This document shows, piece after piece, positions 60,665 through 64,000 of a stretch of DNA of 64,000 nucleotides. Source of the stretch: an uncultured Lachnospiraceae bacterium (GTDB taxonomy: Bacteria > Bacillota > Clostridia > Lachnospirales > Lachnospiraceae); the NCBI GenBank assembly GCA_902788035.1, contig CADAIL010000003.1, positions 1-64,000 of the forward strand, in the 5' to 3' direction. A program made the translations under genes and the position numbers. Numbering within the stretch: the first letter of the stretch is position 1; every line of letters begins with the position of its first letter. A model generated the notes under the pieces. That model did no database searches, was not told the origin of the DNA, and was given only the letters and a program-made list of their open reading frames with translations.

Positions 60665-62581
60665 TCAGAACTGCGGTTTTTCCTCATCCGGTACGTCATC
60701 TACAATCCTGCCCTTTATGACGTTCGGGCAGATAAAGTTATTGTAAGCATACTCCCAGAGCTCCTCCGATCCTAAACTTGCGCGTGCGTTCCTCCTGAGC
60801 ACCTGTGAGAGCTTCACACCGTGTTCGACCCAGGATATCCCGTCCGTCGCGTTGTTAAGCATAAGCGGCTGGAAATTATCCAGGGCACGGGCAAATTTGG
60901 CTTCCGGCGTCTCCCATGCTTCGAACTCTTCCCAGATCGCCCTCAATTTCGCCCCCGCATCCTCGGGAAGAAGTCCGAAAATGCGGTCCGCTGCCGCAAG
61001 TTCCCTCTCCGCCTGACTCTGCTTTGCTGCCTCATCGTAGGCGTAGGTATCGCCGGCGTCAATCTCCACGAGATCGTGAATGAGGACCATGATCATTGTT
61101 CTTGCGACATCGATTTTTTCATTTGCGTAATCCGCAAGAAGCCATGCCATAATGGCCATGTGCCATGCGTGCTCGGCATCGTTTTCTTTGCGCACACCGT
61201 CCGACAGATAGGTCTGCCTTCCGATGAACTTGTCCTTGTCGATCTCCAGTATAAATCTGAAGAAATTGTCCAGTCTCTCCTTGTCAGCCAATTTTAAGAA
61301 CTCCTTTCTGACATCTCCCATCATATACAGCGATCCGCAGGCTGTGACCGGCCCTCCGCCCGCAAGGAGCAGAGCGCGTTTTACGCCGTCCGCAATGCTT
61401 TTTTCTGCAAATGCAGCTGCATCACAAACATTGTCTGCCGATTTCCGGATAATTTCCGCCAGCTTCTCCGCGGCCAGAGCTCTGGGATTGTCCGGTGTGA
61501 GACATACAAAGGCTTTTGCATGCGGGAGGAGATACCTAAGCATTTTATCATACTCTTTATCCGCCAGAACCCCCATGAGAAATACGATTTTCTCATTCGG
61601 AAGCAGCGTGGACAGGTTATTTTCCAGGGCTTCTATGCACTGGGGATTGTGGGAACCGTCGCATATGAAGAGCGGCTTCTTTCGCAGGATCTCGAACCTG
61701 GCCGGCCAGGTGACTGTGCCAAGGCCTTCTCTGACAGCTGTCTCGGGTATGCTCCACCCCTTTTCCTTCAGCTTCCCGATAATCTCCAGCACCATGACCG
61801 CATTGAAAACCTGATGCCTGCCCGGGAGAGCTGTGGAAATATCTCTGTATTCGTGCCAGGAAAACAGCTGTCCTGGATCTGCAGCACCTTTCAACGACAC
61901 AGAATCCATATCCGCACGGCAAAGTACCGCTCCCCGCTCACTGCAGGCCTTCCGGTAGACCTCCTCGGCCTCAATGTCCACAGGGTAGGTGACCACAGGG
62001 CAGCCCTTCTTAATGATACCTGCCTTCTCAAAAGCAATCTCAGCCAGTGTATCTCCGAGGAACTGCGTATGTTCGAGACTCAGATTCACAATTGCGCATA
62101 CTTCGGGCGGAGGAATAATGTTCGTTGAGTCAAGCCTTCCTCCCATCCCGACTTCCATGACGACAATATCGCAGGATACGTGCGCAAATGCAGCAAATGC
62201 CGCCATCGTCAGTATCTCGAACTCCGTCGGCTTATCCTCCATCTCAGAAAGACCATGCCTGCTGCCGCAGACAGCGGTCCGGACCTCTCCCACCGCCCGG
62301 CAGAAATCCTCCTCCGAAATATTCTGTCCGTTTATTTTTATACTCTCAAGAATCGTCTCAAGATACGGGGAAGTGAACATGCCGGTCTTATACCCGGCTA
62401 CCCTGAGGACAGACTCAAGCATAGCGCAGGTCGAACCCTTGCCGTTCGTACCGGCAACGTGGACATACCGAAGCTTATTCTCCGGGTGCCCCATGCGCTC
62501 TGCCATCTCCTGCATCCGCGAAAGACCGAGCCGGCTCCCGTGCCACCTGTTCATAAAATCCAGAGCTTCCTTAAATGTCAT
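60665..62581 (-). CDS. folC: FolC folylpolyglutamate synthase fused to a YfbR/HDDC2-like HD domain
   Basis: 638 aa. Residues ~1-430 are a complete FolC/dihydrofolate synthase (HVAGTNGKGST P-loop, FTSPYLETILE, EVGMGGRLDSTN, ending GSLYMMGDVRKEFLK). Residues ~440-610 are an HD-domain 5'-nucleotidase-like module (NDAEHAWHMA, LIHDLVEIDAGDTY). The frame is open across the junction. Just before the HD part the mRNA reads AGAAAGGAGTTCTTAAAATTG, a good binding site and TTG start, so a free HD protein could also be made. Start at 62581 chosen for GAGGAAAG 5 nt upstream and homology; a GTG at 62656 is possible. Confidence 0.85.
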   Translation of the reverse strand: MTFKEALDFMNRWHGSRLGLSRMQEMAERMGHPENKLRYVHVAGTNGKGSTCAMLESVLRVAGYKTGMFTSPYLETILESIKINGQNISEEDFCRAVGEVRTAVCGSRHGLSEMEDKPTEFEILTMAAFAAFAHVSCDIVVMEVGMGGRLDSTNIIPPPEVCAIVNLSLEHTQFLGDTLAEIAFEKAGIIKKGCPVVTYPVDIEAEEVYRKACSERGAVLCRADMDSVSLKGAADPGQLFSWHEYRDISTALPGRHQVFNAVMVLEIIGKLKEKGWSIPETAVREGLGTVTWPARFEILRKKPLFICDGSHNPQCIEALENNLSTLLPNEKIVFLMGVLADKEYDKMLRYLLPHAKAFVCLTPDNPRALAAEKLAEIIRKSADNVCDAAAFAEKSIADGVKRALLLAGGGPVTACGSLYMMGDVRKEFLKLADKERLDNFFRFILEIDKDKFIGRQTYLSDGVRKENDAEHAWHMAIMAWLLADYANEKIDVARTMIMVLIHDLVEIDAGDTYAYDEAAKQSQAERELAAADRIFGLLPEDAGAKLRAIWEEFEAWETPEAKFARALDNFQPLMLNNATDGISWVEHGVKLSQVLRRNARASLGSEELWEYAYNNFICPNVIKGRIVDDVPDEEKPQF

Positions 62582-62668
62582 ATATTCTTTCCTCGGACTC
62601 ATTTGCTTTTCCTTCATCTGCAGCGGCGAAACTCTCTCACATTGAAAATTGTTCACGCCGTCACGGTC

Positions 62669-63229
62669 TCAATCCCGGCTGCGATCTCTGCTGATTTTTG
62701 CCGCGTAGGCCATAATACCGGCTACTGTTTTCGCATCCTGAATCTCACCCGCATAGATCTTCTCCATGAGTGTCTCGAGTTCAAATGCCTCCACATTGAT
62801 CTCCTCAGCCTCATCCAGGTGCTGCCCGTCTGCCGGAACAAGATCTTCGGCAAGGTATACGTCCGTAAACTCGCTGCAGTAGGCGACCGCCGTCTTCAAT
62901 TTGATAAGCGGGCTTATCTTGTCACTTGTGTAGCCGGTTTCCTCTCGAAGCTCGCGTGCAGCGGTGTCGGCTGTATTCTCGGTCAGGGAATCTCTTGCAC
63001 CCGCAGGAAGTTCTATGGTCTCACGGTCAATGGCCGGCCTCATTTGATGGATCATGAGGATCCTCCCATCCGGGAGCACAGGCACAATACAGGCTCCACC
63101 GCGCGGATGGTCAATAAAGTCCCACTGTTCGATTTTTCCGTCCGGCAGTTCCATTGTGTCCCTGTAAAATGTGAGAACGCCGCCCTTGTAGGCCAGTGTC
63201 CTGTCGAGTCGTCTCAATTTATGTTCCAT
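62669..63229 (-). CDS. nudF: Nudix hydrolase, ADP-ribose pyrophosphatase type
   Basis: 186 aa. WDFIDHPRGGACIVPVL and the REELREETGY-like box (starting PAGARDSLTEN, ending ARELREETGYT) match ADP-ribose pyrophosphatases; the Nudix box has one extra residue between Gly and the first Glu. Proline-rich SxxL region with KLKTAVAYCSEFTDVYLAEDL follows as in the family. It lies 87 bp upstream of folC on the same strand. Confidence 0.88.
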   Translation of the reverse strand: MEHKLRRLDRTLAYKGGVLTFYRDTMELPDGKIEQWDFIDHPRGGACIVPVLPDGRILMIHQMRPAIDRETIELPAGARDSLTENTADTAARELREETGYTSDKISPLIKLKTAVAYCSEFTDVYLAEDLVPADGQHLDEAEEINVEAFELETLMEKIYAGEIQDAKTVAGIMAYAAKISRDRSRD

Positions 63230-63347
63230 TTATATGCCATCCTCTCTAAAATCTGATTACTCTCGCGATCCGCCGGATGCCCGACTCGCCGACGACTTTC
63301 GGACCTGAAGCAATGAACATCGCCTGCCGCCTTTGCCTGAACGACAA

Positions 63348-63372
63348 AGGGGGCCGTCGCCGACAGCCCCCT
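63348..63372 (-). terminator. Terminator of the PPK2-type gene
   Basis: AGGGGGC-GTCG pairs with CGAC-GCCCCCT; a short TTTGT follows on the minus strand. Between it and the gene lies another palindrome at 63407-63428. Confidence 0.65.
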
Positions 63373-63406
63373 CATGTTCGCAATTTAATCTCTGAGCGCG
63401 GCGCGG

Positions 63407-63428
63407 CAAGAACGCCGAGGCGTTCTTG
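63407..63428. repeat. Palindrome resembling a diverged Family 2 first hairpin
   Basis: CAAGAACGCC-GA-GGCGTTCTTG, a perfect 10-bp stem with the same CAAG...CTTG frame and 2-nt loop as Family 2 but different middle bases, next to GCGCGG. It may be a distant copy. Confidence 0.4.
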
Positions 63429-63484
63429 ATGTGTCGCTCTGTGACCCATACGCCGAAGAAGCAGGGTCATCTATCGCCGAACAT

Positions 63485-64000
63485 TTATTTTTTATTCTTG
63501 CATGCCTTATTCAGCTCGTCGACAACGATCTGAAGGGCTTTAATTCTGGCATACTTCTTGTCAACAGATTCAAGAATGTACCACGGAGCGGTGACGGTGC
63601 TCGTCTTCTGGAGCATCTCGTTAATCGCGTCGACATAGAGATCCCATTTTTCGCGATTTCTCCAGTCCTCATCGGTAATCTTCCACTGTTTCTCCGGTGT
63701 ATTCTGGCGGTCGGTAAATCTCTCCAGCTGAGTCTGATTGTCGATCTGTACCCAGAACTTGATGACGACTGCGCCCCAGTCCGTGAGCTCACGCTCGAAC
63801 TCATTCATCTCATTGTAAGCTCTCTGCCAGTCGTTCTCGGAGCAGAATCCCTCGAGACGCTCTACCATGACACGGCCGTACCAGGTGCGGTCGAAAATGG
63901 TGATGTGCCCCGTCTTTGGCAGACGGTTCCAGAATCTCCACAGATAATGGCGGGCTTTCTCATGCGGTTCCGGGCTCGCGATCGGCTCAACGACATAACC
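63485..64000 (-). CDS. PPK2-type polyphosphate kinase / polyphosphate:AMP phosphotransferase (partial)
   Basis: The frame is open to the window edge; 171 C-terminal residues are visible. FDRTWYGRVMVERLEGF, EKQWKITDEDWRNREKWDLY and TVTAPWYILES are hallmarks of the PPK2 kinase family, which uses polyphosphate to phosphorylate nucleotides. The P-loop half lies outside. Whether AMP, ADP or GDP is the acceptor cannot be told. Followed by a hairpin terminator. Confidence 0.92.
   Translation of the reverse strand, partial: GYVVEPIASPEPHEKARHYLWRFWNRLPKTGHITIFDRTWYGRVMVERLEGFCSENDWQRAYNEMNEFERELTDWGAVVIKFWVQIDNQTQLERFTDRQNTPEKQWKITDEDWRNREKWDLYVDAINEMLQKTSTVTAPWYILESVDKKYARIKALQIVVDELNKACKNKK

Noticed and set aside
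62180..63256. 358-codon plus-strand frame across folC and the Nudix gene
   Set aside because: It spans two real minus-strand genes and their gap, without a ribosome binding site.

Overview
The window reads as the chromosome of an anaerobic, Gram-positive Clostridia member, most likely Lachnospiraceae-like. This rests on the order rpmG-secE-nusG-rplK-rplA-rplJ-rplL-rpoB-rpoC-rpsL-rpsG-fusA-tuf, strong AGGAGG-type ribosome binding sites, sigma-A type promoters, S-layer-homology surface proteins, an Mrp/Mbh-type antiporter operon and moderate GC. No rRNA, tRNA or CRISPR array was recognised. Species assignment is inference.

Layout. 1-150: the 5' part of an IS200/IS605-type tnpA, cut by the window edge. 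606-1988: purF, with a terminator-like hairpin right after its promoter. 2265-19377 (minus): the ribosomal/RNA polymerase block, with promoters visible for rpmG, rpoB, rpsL and tuf, an L10 leader and two L1-site-like hairpins. 19798-24779: a serine hydrolase, an AarF/UbiB kinase with a phasin-like partner, a DgkA-type lipid kinase, a DtxR/MntR-type regulator and a Nudix hydrolase. 24879-34449 (minus): a ten-gene Mrp/Mbh-like cation antiporter operon with four large antiporter-like subunits and no redox or hydrogenase genes. 34678-37563: a response regulator with a degenerate receiver, a SARP-type response regulator, a 65-residue membrane protein, an XRE-type regulator and a zinc-ribbon protein. 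37536-48663: a carbohydrate locus (unknown hydrolase-like protein, GH2 beta-galactosidase, ABC importer, AraC regulator, divergent nagA). 48779-52143: cpaF-tadB-tadC-like genes without pilin or peptidase; the TadC-like protein carries an Ig-like domain. 52587-57124: two SLH surface proteins flanking a PHP phosphatase. 57286-64000: an acyl-adenylate enzyme, an ABC exporter half, a FolC-HD fusion, an ADP-ribose-type Nudix enzyme and a partial PPK2-type kinase.

Structured repeats. The most unusual content is non-coding. Family 1 is a roughly 200-bp long-hairpin element with four full copies and one half copy. All five lie at transcription-unit boundaries, and the copies differ by paired changes that keep the stems. 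Family 2 is a roughly 60-bp double-hairpin element with four copies and one possible diverged copy. A 49-bp double-hairpin motif occurs twice and resembles an IS200/IS605 right end. One further 185-bp palindrome with 20-bp perfect terminal inverted repeats lies downstream of lacZ. Because the window opens with a Y1-type transposase, mobilisation of these palindromes by such an enzyme is a reasonable but unproven idea.

How parts work together. The lac-type locus would import an oligosaccharide by a lipoprotein-dependent ABC system, cleave beta-galactosides in the cytoplasm and, through nagA, handle GlcNAc-6-phosphate under AraC control. The antiporter operon would serve Na+/H+ homeostasis or secondary energy conservation. 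The Tad and SLH genes belong to the cell surface.
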